From: CAZQAA01 sp964591255 | GTDB lineage: Bacteria > Desulfobacterota > DSM-4660 > Desulfatiglandales > Desulfatiglandaceae | Direction of reading: 5' to 3' | DNA: 13,860 nt | Assembly: GCA_964591255.1 (NCBI GenBank) | Contig: CAZQAA010000073.1 | Span: forward strand, 1 to 13,860 | Shown here: one piece after another, positions 13,703-13,860 of the stretch | Position numbering within the stretch: position 1 is the stretch's first letter | How the letters are laid out: each line of letters begins with the position of its first letter | Translations under genes and position numbers: made by a program | Notes under the pieces: model-generated | The model's input: the letters and a program-made list of their open reading frames with translations, nothing else | The model's database searches: none | What the model was told of the DNA's origin: nothing

Positions 13703-13860
13703 TTACATGTTTTTACAGGACTTACATTCGGGATTCCTGGGGACCTTGAACTCCATGATATTCATTTCCAGAAGGTCGACAAAAAGGAGCCTACCGGTCA
13801 AAAGATGTCCCTTTTGCAATACATATTTGAGCACTTCGGTTGCTTGAATGATTCCGATGA
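13703..13860 (-). CDS. ThiF/MoeB/HesA-type adenylyltransferase, C-terminal end (partial)
   Basis: The minus strand is open from base 13858 to the TAA at 13705-13703, giving the last 51 residues of a protein whose start is outside the window. It begins IGIIQATEVLKYVL, which matches the conserved G-x-IQA-x-E-x-(I/L)KY helix of ThiF/MoeB E1-like enzymes. It continues with GRLLFVDLLEM and RNPECKSCKNM. The final CxxC (Cys45 and Cys48 of the fragment) is the C-terminal half of the family's zinc site. These enzymes adenylate the C-terminal glycine of a ubiquitin-like sulfur carrier (ThiS, MoaD) for thiamine, molybdopterin or cysteine synthesis. Which carrier is served cannot be judged from this fragment. 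Confidence 0.85.
   Translation of the reverse strand, partial: IGIIQATEVLKYVLQKGHLLTGRLLFVDLLEMNIMEFKVPRNPECKSCKNM

Noticed and set aside
1..13860. CRISPR array, tRNA, rRNA, insertion sequence or phage genes
   Set aside because: No regularly spaced direct repeats, tRNA-like cloverleaf, transposase motifs or terminal inverted repeats were seen by eye.

Overview
The window reads as a chromosomal segment of an anaerobic, moderately AT-rich bacterium. Ferredoxin-dependent 2-oxoacid oxidoreductase genes next to a thiolase, tandem Hsp20 genes beside clpB and a DegP-type protease, and the general protein style suggest a Desulfobacterota-like (former Deltaproteobacteria) or similar anaerobe. That placement is an inference from gene content only; there is no rRNA or other marker gene here. 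I see no tRNA, rRNA, CRISPR array, transposase or phage gene.

Left part (+ strand, 1-6662): after the tail of an unrecognised gene (2-286) comes a protein-quality-control block. It holds the disaggregase ClpB, a periplasmic DegP/HtrA-type serine protease with two PDZ domains, and three small heat-shock proteins. Between the second and third Hsp20 genes sits a 57-residue ORF that is easy to miss. A TTGACA/TATTTT promoter candidate precedes the first Hsp20 gene. The first and third Hsp20 genes have AU-rich hairpins that cover part of their Shine-Dalgarno (SD) sequences and could act as RNA thermometers or translational-coupling devices. The third Hsp20 has a charged helical extension of about 70 residues ahead of the usual domain.

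Middle part (- strand, 10895-6793): a thiolase gene is followed in the same direction by four subunits of a 2-oxoglutarate-type ferredoxin oxidoreductase, in the order gamma, delta (2x[4Fe-4S] ferredoxin), alpha, beta. The alpha gene is split by a one-base frameshift in a short T run (8189-8192). Restoring one base yields a normal 354-residue protein, so this is either a sequencing/assembly indel or a real lesion.

Right part (10896-13860): a divergent NRDE-family gene (+) ends at a strong convergent hairpin. It faces a two-gene minus-strand unit: a universal stress protein followed by a small protein that may be of the DUF2173/Roadblock-like group. A metallo-beta-lactamase-fold hydrolase (+) follows and ends at a hairpin with a T tract. 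The window closes with the C-terminal end of a ThiF/MoeB-type adenylyltransferase on the minus strand.

I did not find a convincing wholly new system. The parts most worth a second look are the Hsp20 block with its small ORF and SD-covering hairpins, and the frameshifted korA.
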